Of a stretch of DNA of 64,000 nt, positions 43,821 through 53,553 are shown in pieces. Origin of the DNA: Muribaculaceae bacterium (GTDB lineage Bacteria; Bacteroidota; Bacteroidia; Bacteroidales; Muribaculaceae); the NCBI GenBank assembly GCA_016290325.1, contig JAEETL010000003.1:1-64000 (forward strand), written 5' to 3'. Below the pieces are notes generated by a model. It searched no databases. It was not told where the DNA came from and was given only the letters and a program-made list of their open reading frames with translations. Positions within the stretch are counted from its first letter, which is position 1, and every line of letters begins with the position of its first letter. Position numbers and translations under genes: made by a program.

Positions 43821-45035
43821 TCAGTCCACCTTATGCAGGTCATGACCCATGCGGGTCTTCTTGGTGTGCATATAGAACTCGTTGTAACGGTTAGGCTTTA
43901 CCTCGATGGGTACATTCTCAACCACTTCGAGTCCGTAGCTTTCCAGTCCTACTCGCTTAACGGGATTGTTGGTCATCAGTCTCATCTTGGTCACACCCAG
44001 GATGCGCAGGATGTTGGCACCCACGCCATAGTCGCGCTCGTCAGGCTTAAAACCTAGGTGCACGTTAGCGTCAACAGTATCCATGCCGCCTTCCTGCAGC
44101 TTATAAGCCTTGATTTTGTTCATCAAACCAATGCCACGACCCTCCTGGTTCATATAGACGAGCACGCCTTTGCCTTCTTTCTCAATCATCTGCATCGCCA
44201 GGTGGAGCTGCTCACCACACTCGCATCGCATCGACCCAAAGATGTCGCCCGTGGCACACGATGAATGCACGCGCACCAATATAGGCTCACCCTCTTTCCA
44301 TTCTCCCTTGATAAGAGCAATATGCTCACGCCCGTTGTTGATCTGCCTGAAGGGGATGAGCTTGAAATGGCCATATTGGGTGGGGAGATCCACCTGATCA
44401 CCCACTTCGACCACTTTCTCAGTGCGCAGGCGATAAGCAATCAGGTCCTTGATGGTGATGATGGGCATATTGAATTTTTCGGCGACTTTTACGAGTTGGG
44501 GCAACCGGGCCATTGTTCCATCAGGATTGATGATCTCGATGAGTGCAGCGGCAGGGTAGAGCCCGGCAATGCGCATCAAGTCAATCGAGGCCTCGGTGTG
44601 GCCGGCACGCTTGAGCACGCCCTTATCAACGGCGCGCAGCGGGTTGATGTGCCCGGGACGGCCAAAGTCCTGCGGTTTGCTATGTGGATTGGCCAAAGCA
44701 CGTATCGTCATGGCGCGGTCGTGCATCGACACGCCAGTCGTGCAACCATCGAGCAGGTCAATGGTCACCGTGAATGGTGTACCCAACATGGAGGTGTTGT
44801 CATCCACCTGCATATTCAGTTCAAGCTCATGACATCGTTCGGCCGTGACAGGTGCGCACAACACGCCGCGCCCCTCGCGCAGCATGAAGTTAACCTTCTC
44901 CTCGGTAATCTTCTCGGCGGCAATAATGAAATCGCCCTCATTCTCACGGTCCTCGTCATCAACGACAATGACAAACTCGCCGCGGCGCAGTTGCTCCACG
45001 GCCTCGTCAATGGTATTCAGTTTAATATCTTCCAT
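43821..45035 (-). CDS. ribBA: Bifunctional 3,4-dihydroxy-2-butanone-4-phosphate synthase / GTP cyclohydrolase II
   Basis: 404 residues. RibB half (~1-200): [27 protein letters not shown] and [11 protein letters not shown]. RibA half (~205-404): zinc site [23 protein letters not shown] and [13 protein letters not shown]. It makes both precursors of riboflavin from ribulose 5-phosphate and GTP. No FMN riboswitch is seen in the 59-bp upstream spacer. It lies downstream of an LptF/G-type gene on the same strand. Length and both active sites are normal. Confidence 0.97.
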   Translation of the reverse strand: MEDIKLNTIDEAVEQLRRGEFVIVVDDEDRENEGDFIIAAEKITEEKVNFMLREGRGVLCAPVTAERCHELELNMQVDDNTSMLGTPFTVTIDLLDGCTTGVSMHDRAMTIRALANPHSKPQDFGRPGHINPLRAVDKGVLKRAGHTEASIDLMRIAGLYPAAALIEIINPDGTMARLPQLVKVAEKFNMPIITIKDLIAYRLRTEKVVEVGDQVDLPTQYGHFKLIPFRQINNGREHIALIKGEWKEGEPILVRVHSSCATGDIFGSMRCECGEQLHLAMQMIEKEGKGVLVYMNQEGRGIGLMNKIKAYKLQEGGMDTVDANVHLGFKPDERDYGVGANILRILGVTKMRLMTNNPVKRVGLESYGLEVVENVPIEVKPNRYNEFYMHTKKTRMGHDLHKVD

Positions 45036-45094
45036 TCAATAAAAAATGATTATTTGCAATGATATGATTTTAGTGCTGTAACACTATATTAAAA

Positions 45095-47047
45095 TCAATT
45101 ATTCTCAGCGACACTATATTCCATCTCGCGACTGTACTCGCCGTTGAAAATAGCAACCAATTGGTCACAGGTCTTGATGGTCTGGCTCACATCTCGCTTG
45201 AGGTTTTTCTGATGCCTTAGGCCCACTAACCACAAGGGCAAACCGATTGGGAACAATGCAGCCAATGCCGTGCCAAGGTTCTTGTTGCCCGTCGGGCAAT
45301 AGGTGAGCAGTTGGCGGATGATCGGGAAATCCATTGCTTTGTTCAGGACCATCTGGTCACGGGAATTAGACATGTAATCTACCACGCTGTCGACTTGTTC
45401 AGCAAGCGCTTTGATGGCACTTTTGTCATAACCTTGACGGCAGTAATCGATATAGCGCTGCCTACCTGGATACCTATCCAGGAACTGTTGGCAAGAGGCC
45501 TTGAGAGCATCAATCATAGATATGGCGGTAGTGGTATCCACCTCGTTGATGATGACTTCCTTGGCCTCGAGCTTGCGTGTCTGATGCAGGCCAGTGAAGC
45601 GGCGCAGGATATTAAGCCATGCGTCAGGATTAAACACTGCCGAGTCGTTCACCGCCTTGTGAGTAAGGAAAATGCCTAGCGGCAACAATACCACAGAACT
45701 AAGCCAGATGCCTTGCCACACCTCCCAGCGGCCATCACGCGCAAGTTTGTAGCCCGAGTTATCAATGATGTAATACACGATAAACAGCAACACCGATATC
45801 ACAATGGGTGTACCTAAACCTCCTTTACGGATAATCGCACCCAGTGGAGCGCCAATGAAGAAGAAAATCAGGCACGCCAGCGAAAGTGTGAATTTCTTGA
45901 TCAGCTCGATCTGATGACGCCTAATGACGTAGTTGTCGTCATTGATGGTATATCCCTGGAATTGCAGGTCCTGCATCGCAGTAGTAGTGTGCATCAAAGC
46001 CTGATTGATGATTTGCTGCTGCTCACTAACAGGCATTTCTTTGATGATCTTCTTGACATCGACCACTTCTTCCAACTTGATCTCCTTGACGGTCTCAAAA
46101 CTGGGTTTACCATTATTATAAACAGTTCGTTGTGATGGGACACCGCAAATGGGCGTAGAGCGTAACTTGCTTATTACCAATGAAGCAGCCGAATCCACTT
46201 TAAGACGCACCGAGTCAATCGTGTGTTGCAATTCGGTGATATTTTTTCCTACATATTGCGATCTCATCGTCTCATCGTCCATACGATTGAAATTGGCATC
46301 GTATGGGATCAAGATTTCTTTATCATGGAATGTCTCCCGACGATACAAGTCGTTACTCAATCCATTCACGCCACTACTGGACCTCATTTGTTCATACCAT
46401 GCACCCTTGTAGAGCGTTAGGATTAAGTGACGTTTATCCTCGGTCATCGTCAAGCGTCCAGAGTCGGCAGCGACGATGCGAGGGTAGGTGCTACCCTGTG
46501 ACACGTCATAGATGAGCATATTGTACAACATGTCACGCTCCTTGTCCTTATGCTTCACATAGATGTTATATCCCGGAATCTGACTATAAACCGCACCTTC
46601 AGGAATGTCTAGCGTGGGTGAGGTTTGACGAAATGAGAACAAGAGCGTCCACATCTTCACCTGAGATTTAGGCAAGACGTTATTCTGGAAAAAGAACGCG
46701 CCGATAGCCACCAGAGCCATCAACAGCACAAGAGGCTTCATAATGGTAGTCAGCGATATACCCGAGGACTTGAGTGCCGTGAGCTCCACATGTTCACCCA
46801 AGTCACCAAAAGTCATCAACGCTGCCAGCAGGATACTAAGTGGCAGAGCCAACGGTACCATCGAAAGGGCGGCATAGAAAAACAGTTCGGCAATCATGCC
46901 AATACTTAGACCCTTGCCCACCAACTCATCGATATATCGCCACAGGAACTGCATGATGACGATAAAAAGGCAAATACAAAACGTCATCAAGAATCTGGGC
47001 AAGAATCTTGATAACATAAAGGTATATAACTTTTTTATCTTCAACAT
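45095..47047 (-). CDS. LptF/LptG (YjgP/YjgQ) family LPS-export permease with long C-terminal extension
   Basis: 650 residues from ATG 47047; an upstream TTG-initiated frame overlaps the -7 element and is rejected. N-terminal membrane helices (~5-110) contain the family-typical MVPLALPLSILLAALMTFGDLGE; a periplasmic jelly-roll (~115-300) and further helices (~325-430) follow. LptF/G normally end near residue 360-430; here an extra ~200 residues with coiled or soluble character (~440-620) and a last hydrophobic pair are added. With LptB2 it pulls lipopolysaccharide from the inner membrane. F versus G cannot be decided. Confidence 0.9.
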   Translation of the reverse strand: MLKIKKLYTFMLSRFLPRFLMTFCICLFIVIMQFLWRYIDELVGKGLSIGMIAELFFYAALSMVPLALPLSILLAALMTFGDLGEHVELTALKSSGISLTTIMKPLVLLMALVAIGAFFFQNNVLPKSQVKMWTLLFSFRQTSPTLDIPEGAVYSQIPGYNIYVKHKDKERDMLYNMLIYDVSQGSTYPRIVAADSGRLTMTEDKRHLILTLYKGAWYEQMRSSSGVNGLSNDLYRRETFHDKEILIPYDANFNRMDDETMRSQYVGKNITELQHTIDSVRLKVDSAASLVISKLRSTPICGVPSQRTVYNNGKPSFETVKEIKLEEVVDVKKIIKEMPVSEQQQIINQALMHTTTAMQDLQFQGYTINDDNYVIRRHQIELIKKFTLSLACLIFFFIGAPLGAIIRKGGLGTPIVISVLLFIVYYIIDNSGYKLARDGRWEVWQGIWLSSVVLLPLGIFLTHKAVNDSAVFNPDAWLNILRRFTGLHQTRKLEAKEVIINEVDTTTAISMIDALKASCQQFLDRYPGRQRYIDYCRQGYDKSAIKALAEQVDSVVDYMSNSRDQMVLNKAMDFPIIRQLLTYCPTGNKNLGTALAALFPIGLPLWLVGLRHQKNLKRDVSQTIKTCDQLVAIFNGEYSREMEYSVAENN

Positions 47048-47075
47048 GAGTACGTCAGCTCCATTAAAACGCCTG

Positions 47076-47083
47076 CAAAGATA
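47076..47083 (-). promoter_or_regulatory. -7 element upstream of the LptF/G gene
   Basis: TATCTTTG on the minus strand fits TAnnTTTG and supports the ATG at 47047. No clear -33. Confidence 0.5.
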
Positions 47084-47127
47084 CACCAAAAAGCCAAATA
47101 AACGATGTATTCAAGATGATTTATGGT

Positions 47128-47592
47128 TTATTCACGGTCTTTCATCTTAATCCCTAAAGCAGAGTTATAGTATTGCCGTTCCCCTGTCACCTCACGTCCG
47201 ATGAACCGAGGCAAGGGAAAGCGGTATTCAACGCTGGGCACTTCCAGTTCTGCCAAGATAAGCCCCTCTAGGTCGCCATGAAATTCATCTACCTCCCAGC
47301 GATTACCCTCATGCATAATGATATAGCGTGTTTTCTCGATAATCGGCGGCTCACACATCGCCATCATCTCCATAGCGTCATCTATGGGAATGTGATACTC
47401 AAACTCGGGATGGGCAGCGCCTTCTCCTTTTCCCTTAATGGTGATAAACGCCTCATCGTCACGCACTCTAACGCGCACTGTCCGCTCAGGGTCCCTAGAC
47501 AAGAATCCCTGCTTGATTTCGTATTGATGACATGCCAAATCCTTAAAGGAGCCGTCAATTACCAGATATTTATGTTCAATCTCAGTAGCCAT
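47128..47592 (-). CDS. CYTH-domain protein (probable inorganic triphosphatase)
   Basis: 154 residues. The N-terminal ExExK signature is exact (Glu4, Glu6, Lys8 in MATEIEHK), followed by Arg-rich RVRVRDDEAFITIKGKG and acidic pairs ILAELEV, the hallmarks of the triphosphate tunnel fold. Bacterial single-domain CYTH proteins of this size mainly hydrolyse inorganic tripolyphosphate; adenylate cyclase activity is less likely. It is divergent from the DUF5686 gene. A -7-like TATTTTTG precedes it on the minus strand. Cytoplasmic. Confidence 0.92.
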   Translation of the reverse strand: MATEIEHKYLVIDGSFKDLACHQYEIKQGFLSRDPERTVRVRVRDDEAFITIKGKGEGAAHPEFEYHIPIDDAMEMMAMCEPPIIEKTRYIIMHEGNRWEVDEFHGDLEGLILAELEVPSVEYRFPLPRFIGREVTGERQYYNSALGIKMKDRE

Positions 47593-47645
47593 TGTCTATG
47601 CCATATGTTGCTTGCAAAAATAGGCAATTTTTTCGGCATTTATCG

Positions 47646-47673
47646 TTGAATACTTAAATATTCTGTAATTTTG
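47646..47673 (+). promoter_or_regulatory. Promoter of the DUF5686 gene
   Basis: TTG 47646-47648, 17 nt, TAATTTTG 47666-47673. The element ends only 7 nt before the GTG at 47681, implying a leaderless message or a start at ATG 47705. Confidence 0.6.
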
Positions 47674-47680
47674 CAATTTC

Positions 47681-50212
47681 GTGAGATTGAAACTGAGGCA
47701 TATCATGTGCTTGATGGTGCTGCTGGCTGGGGCGCTATCAGCCTTGGCGCAACAGGCGGTAACACAAATTACCGGACTGGTGCGTGACTCATTGTCACAT
47801 GAGGGCGTATCTTATGCTACAATCACTCTTGTGGGTACCGACGAGGGAACAATCGCCAACGAAAAAGGTGGATTCACCATCAATTCAAGAGCGGCATTCT
47901 CCAAGTTGCGTGTTACTGCTATGGGATATACGCCTCGCGAGGTATCGGTCAAAGCAGGGCAGGGCAACGTGTTGCTCATTGACCTCTTGCCCAGCGGTGT
48001 GGAACTGGGCGAGGTTGTCGTGCGAAAGGGCAAAGAGAAATACAGCAAGAAAAACAATCCAGCCGTAGAAATGATTAAAAAGCTGCGGCAACGGCGTGAC
48101 GATAATGACCCCAAGCGCTTCCCAAACTATGGCTACTCCCAATATGAGCGCATGTTGCTAGGATTCGGCAATTTGGATGACCTGATTAAAAAGCCCGAAG
48201 ATGAGAAATGGGTCGAGCAGTATGCCGACACGTCGTTACTCACCGGTAAGCGGGTGTTGCCCATTTCCATAAAAGAGACCGTTGCGCGCGACTGGTTCAG
48301 TGACGAGGGGCATAAACAGGTGATTTTGGGCACTAAGAGCGCCGGCATTGACGAACATATCGACCAGGAGAACATCAAGAAGGTGCTGGACGATTTCATG
48401 GGCGAGATTGACATTTTCCAGAATGATGTCACACTGATGACTAATCGTTTTGTCAGCCCACTTTCACGCATTGCTGTGGATTTCTACAAATTCTATCTTA
48501 ACGATACGGTGATGGTCGATGGTGAACGATGTGCCGTATTGAGTTTTGTGCCGTTCACCCCACAGACTTTTGGCTTCCTGGGAAGGCTCTATGTCTCACT
48601 CGAGGATTCAACCATGTTTATCAAGCGTGTTTCCATGGGCGTACCACACGACATCAACCTCAATTATGTGGAGCAGATGAGTATTGTTCAGGACTTTGAA
48701 CGATCGCCCAATGGTTCACGCCTTAAAGTGCGCGACAATGTGGAAATAAGCATGAAGCTTTTGTCAAACCTGCCCGAAGTGTTTGCTCGTCGCGAGACTT
48801 CCTACCGAGACCATAATTTTGAACGGCCCGAGGTGGGCGTATTCAACTTTAAGGGCGAAAAACAGGTTGAGAACAGCGCCGCTTTTATGCCCGACGAGTT
48901 TTGGCAGGAATATCGTCCAGCCGATGTACGCACAACGACAGCGACAATGCAAGGATTCATGAAGAGATTGCGCGGCTCAAAATGGTTCTATTGGGCCGAG
49001 CAAGTGGTTGTTGTTCTGGTTAATGGCTACATACCTACAGCCAAAGTGAGCAAGTTTGACATTGGCCCGCTAAACACAATCATCAGTGGTAACTCGTTAG
49101 AGGGTGTGCGTCTGCGTCTGGGCGGAATGACCAATGTCAACCTTAGCCGTCACTGGTTTGCCAGGGGGTACGTGGCCTATGGCACCCGTGACAAGAAGTT
49201 CAAGTATATGGGCTCGTTGGAATACTCGTTCACGCCCAAGAAGGCTATGGACCAGGAGTTTCCCATCCACAGCCTCAGGCTCACGCATCGTTACGATGTG
49301 GACAAACTCGCTCAACATTATTTATATACTAACCAGGACAATGTCTTCCTCACACTCAAACGGCACAAGGACGTGAGGATGCAATACCTGAGAACGACTC
49401 GACTGGAATATCGCCACGAGTGGTATAACCACTTCTCCATCGCCCTAGGGTTCGAACACAACATCCATGAGGCCACAAAGTATGTGCCCTTTATCTATTC
49501 TGACGGCAATGCCTGCAATCGCTACACCCAGGCGGGCTTTACCGCACAACTGCGATTTGCACCAGGAGAGACATTCTACCAGACACGGTCTTACCGCATC
49601 CCCATTAATATGGACGCGCCCATTATTACCCTTAACCAGACATATATGCCCAAAGGCTTCATGGGAAGCCTTCACGAGGTGAATAAGACTGAACTGGGGT
49701 TGCAAAAACGGATCTGGTTCTCAGCCTTTGGCTACGCCGATGTGATCATCAAGGGTGAGAAGGTGTGGAGTAAAGTCGCTTACCCTGACTTGCTGCTGCC
49801 CAATGTTAACCTTAGTTACACGATCCAACCCGAGAGTTTTGCCTTGATGAAACCTATGGAGTTTATCAATGATCAAGCGCTGTCTTGGGATTTGACCTAT
49901 TGGGGTAATGGCATCCTCATGAACCGCTTGCCACTCATCAAGAAACTGCGCCTGCGTGAAGTAATCTCGATGCGCGGTATCTGGGGCAGCTTAAGCGACA
50001 AGAATGACCCGACAAAAAATGATGATGTCTTCCTTTTCCCCGCCGATGCGCTTTGCCAAAAGATGGGCAATCAGCCCTATATGGAAGCTGGTGTTGGACT
50101 GGATAACATCCTCACGATCCTTCGAGTAGACTACATCTGGCGCCTCAGCTACCGCGACCATGCCGGCGCCGACCGCCATGGCATACGCGTTCAACTCCAC
50201 TTTAATTTTTAA
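47681..50212 (+). CDS. DUF5686 outer-membrane protein with carboxypeptidase-regulatory-like domain
   Basis: 843 residues from GTG 47681, or 835 from ATG 47705 (MCLMVLLAGALSALA); the nearby promoter favours the latter or leaderless translation. Signal peptide, then a carboxypeptidase-D-like beta-sandwich (~28-110: ITGLVRDSLSHEGVSYATITLVGT), then the DUF5686 region and a beta-barrel-like C-terminus ending in Phe (LHFNF). This layout resembles TonB-associated and other Bacteroidetes surface barrels; molecular function is unknown. It starts a forward run and overlaps nothing; the acyltransferase begins 16 bp after its stop. Confidence 0.86.
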   Translation: MRLKLRHIMCLMVLLAGALSALAQQAVTQITGLVRDSLSHEGVSYATITLVGTDEGTIANEKGGFTINSRAAFSKLRVTAMGYTPREVSVKAGQGNVLLIDLLPSGVELGEVVVRKGKEKYSKKNNPAVEMIKKLRQRRDDNDPKRFPNYGYSQYERMLLGFGNLDDLIKKPEDEKWVEQYADTSLLTGKRVLPISIKETVARDWFSDEGHKQVILGTKSAGIDEHIDQENIKKVLDDFMGEIDIFQNDVTLMTNRFVSPLSRIAVDFYKFYLNDTVMVDGERCAVLSFVPFTPQTFGFLGRLYVSLEDSTMFIKRVSMGVPHDINLNYVEQMSIVQDFERSPNGSRLKVRDNVEISMKLLSNLPEVFARRETSYRDHNFERPEVGVFNFKGEKQVENSAAFMPDEFWQEYRPADVRTTTATMQGFMKRLRGSKWFYWAEQVVVVLVNGYIPTAKVSKFDIGPLNTIISGNSLEGVRLRLGGMTNVNLSRHWFARGYVAYGTRDKKFKYMGSLEYSFTPKKAMDQEFPIHSLRLTHRYDVDKLAQHYLYTNQDNVFLTLKRHKDVRMQYLRTTRLEYRHEWYNHFSIALGFEHNIHEATKYVPFIYSDGNACNRYTQAGFTAQLRFAPGETFYQTRSYRIPINMDAPIITLNQTYMPKGFMGSLHEVNKTELGLQKRIWFSAFGYADVIIKGEKVWSKVAYPDLLLPNVNLSYTIQPESFALMKPMEFINDQALSWDLTYWGNGILMNRLPLIKKLRLREVISMRGIWGSLSDKNDPTKNDDVFLFPADALCQKMGNQPYMEAGVGLDNILTILRVDYIWRLSYRDHAGADRHGIRVQLHFNF

Positions 50213-50228
50213 ACCACAATGCTCAAAT

Positions 50229-51227
50229 ATGACAAAGACAACCGACAGAAACCTAAAATATGATATAATTCGTGCAGTGGCCATCTTCTTTGTGGTCTGT
50301 GGCCATTCCATTGGTCCCGTTGTGGATATCAGTAATCAGCAAGCAGCAGGATTTGATTGGATCAAGATTTATTTCACTTTCACGGGGGCATTTGTTCCAG
50401 TGTTTGTCATGTTGAGTGGCGGATTGTTGCTTAGCCGTCAAGAAACATTCTCTAAGGTATTTAAACACAGGTTTAAACGGGTGATTATCCCATTCTTTTT
50501 CTGGAGTTTTATTGTATATACCTCCTCTTTTTTCTACCACGGCGGGCACTCATTCTTGCAATGCCTGACTGGCTATACTCATGACATATTCGTTGGTGAT
50601 GTGCATGAGGTATATTGGTTTGTCTATATGATTCTAGCCTTGTATTTAGTGACACCGTTTTTATGCACCATCGTGCAGTCAAAGGAGAAAAATGACATCT
50701 ACTTGCTCTTGTTTATTGTCGCTGTCCTAATAGCTGGTAAGTGCTTCCCTCGCTTTATCCCTTTATCATGGTGGCATAATCAGATTTCCACTTGGTTACT
50801 CTTTTTTGTTGTTGGCCACTACATTGCCAACAAACTGCAATACCGCTCATGGTTTAAAGTCGCCTCAATCATAGGATTCATTGTCTTGTGGGCAATTTGC
50901 TGCTATTTAGATATCATGCATCTCGAGGAAGGTGTTTATGATTTAATCAGAATCATGGCTTTTATTAGTGTTTATTGCCTGTTTCTGGCAATCGCTCCTC
51001 AAAAGTGTAATCCCACTGTGACTAATGGGGTTTCTTGCCTGAGTAAATACAGTTATGGCATTTATCTCAGCCACATCATGTTCATTCCATTTTTTGTGAA
51101 ATTGCCCGTGTTTAAGACAATCCCATTGTGTGTTTCCCCTTTGTGTTTGGCCTTCTGCGCGGTAATGACTTGCTTGATTATATTACTGATCCTTGACAAA
51201 ATCGGTTTAGGAAAAATATCCCGATAG
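50229..51227 (+). CDS. Acyltransferase family 3 membrane protein (surface polysaccharide O-acyltransferase-like)
   Basis: 332 residues from ATG 50229. A longer frame from 50160 would run into the preceding gene and adds a non-hydrophobic leader, so it is rejected. Nearly all of the protein is membrane helices (~10). The family motif RAVAIFFVVCGHS with the conserved His is at the N-terminus; SYGIYLSHIMF is near residue 275. Such proteins transfer acetyl or other acyl groups to sugars of capsule, LPS or teichoic-like polymers. Acceptor unknown. AT-richer than the chaperone genes that follow. Confidence 0.88.
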   Translation: MTKTTDRNLKYDIIRAVAIFFVVCGHSIGPVVDISNQQAAGFDWIKIYFTFTGAFVPVFVMLSGGLLLSRQETFSKVFKHRFKRVIIPFFFWSFIVYTSSFFYHGGHSFLQCLTGYTHDIFVGDVHEVYWFVYMILALYLVTPFLCTIVQSKEKNDIYLLLFIVAVLIAGKCFPRFIPLSWWHNQISTWLLFFVVGHYIANKLQYRSWFKVASIIGFIVLWAICCYLDIMHLEEGVYDLIRIMAFISVYCLFLAIAPQKCNPTVTNGVSCLSKYSYGIYLSHIMFIPFFVKLPVFKTIPLCVSPLCLAFCAVMTCLIILLILDKIGLGKISR

Positions 51228-51266
51228 TTTTGGCATAAAAAGCTGAACAAAATTATAACATGATTG

Positions 51267-51309
51267 GCCGCTGGCGGCTGATGTGGCAGGGTAGGGGTGA
51301 CAATTTGTC
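51267..51309 (+). promoter_or_regulatory. Palindromes upstream of the groESL promoter (possible activator sites)
   Basis: GCCGC-TG-GCGGC (51267-51278) and the perfect palindrome GACAATTTGTC (51299-51309) lie 13-55 bp before the -24 element. Either could bind an enhancer-binding protein, or the first may be a weak terminator of the acyltransferase gene. Confidence 0.35.
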
Positions 51310-51321
51310 GGTTTTACCCTA

Positions 51322-51338
51322 TTGGCACATTCGTTGCA
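51322..51338 (+). promoter_or_regulatory. Sigma-54 (-24/-12) promoter for groES-groEL
   Basis: TTGGCAC (51322-51328), 5 nt, TTGCA (51334-51338), with exactly 10 nt between GG and GC. No TAnnTTTG element and no CIRCE repeat is seen in the same region. The predicted start is ~50 nt before the groES ATG, the same geometry as at clpC. Confidence 0.7.
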
Positions 51339-51398
51339 GAATTGCAAAGAGTGAAAACAATTAAAACAACAAATATCTTTTAAACATCATTAAAAATC

Positions 51399-51671
51399 AT
51401 GACAATTAAACCATTAAATGACCGCGTTCTTATCGAACCGGCAAAAGCAGAAGAAGTCGTTGGCGGTATCATCATCCCTGACAGCGCTAAGGAAAAACCT
51501 CTGAAAGGTAAAGTGCGTGCCGCCGGTAATGGCACCAAAGACGAGGAAATGATTGTGAAACCCGGTGACACCGTACTGTACGGTAAGTATGCGGGCAACG
51601 AGATTGAAATCGACGGCGAGAAACTGCTCATGATGCGTCAGAATGACATCCTGGCCATCGTAATGGATTAA
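51399..51671 (+). CDS. groES: Co-chaperonin GroES
   Basis: 90 residues, typical size. It starts [13 protein letters not shown] and has the mobile-loop region [17 protein letters not shown]. It forms the heptameric lid of GroEL. It precedes groEL by 97 bp in the usual order. The spacer carries a GC palindrome and a heptamer repeat array. Confidence 0.98.
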   Translation: MTIKPLNDRVLIEPAKAEEVVGGIIIPDSAKEKPLKGKVRAAGNGTKDEEMIVKPGDTVLYGKYAGNEIEIDGEKLLMMRQNDILAIVMD

Positions 51672-51688
51672 TGCTCGCTGCGCTCGCA

Positions 51689-51716
51689 GTTTAGAGTTTA
51701 GTGTTTAAAGTATAAA
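51689..51716 (+). repeat. Heptamer repeat array in the groES-groEL spacer
   Basis: Four 7-nt units GTTTAGA, GTTTAGT, GTTTAAA, GTATAAA, followed by GAGG. Just upstream CTGCG-CT-CGCAG (51678-51689) forms a small palindrome. Confidence 0.65.
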
Positions 51717-51765
51717 GAGGCATTCGCCAACAGAAATCTTACTTACAACTAAAAACTAAAAATAG

Positions 51766-53409
<1,644 letters not shown>

Positions 53410-53440
53410 TCCCATTGGCTGTTTCATAATTAATTATAAC

Positions 53441-53482
53441 AATCCCCGAGAGGTGTCTTTATCCTCTTGGGGATTATTTTGT
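53441..53482 (+). terminator. groESL terminator
   Basis: 13-bp stem AATCCCCGAGAGG/CCTCTTGGGGATT (one G-U pair) followed by ATTTTGTTT. Confidence 0.85.
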
Positions 53483-53553
53483 TTGGACACCTCATTGGCA
53501 GATTTTCCTTTTATGACATTACAGGGCTCGGTGATTATGTGTAATTTAGCGAC

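Noticed and set aside
45036-45094. FMN riboswitch upstream of ribBA
   Set aside because: The spacer is only 59 bp and AT-rich, with none of the conserved RFN stems.
50160-50228. Longer start for the acyltransferase
   Set aside because: It overlaps the DUF5686 3' end and adds residues not typical of the family; ATG 50229 precedes the conserved first helix.
51240-51398. CIRCE/HrcA control of groESL
   Set aside because: No TTAGCACTC-N9-GAGTGCTAA-like repeat is present; the sigma-54 pattern is the only good signal.
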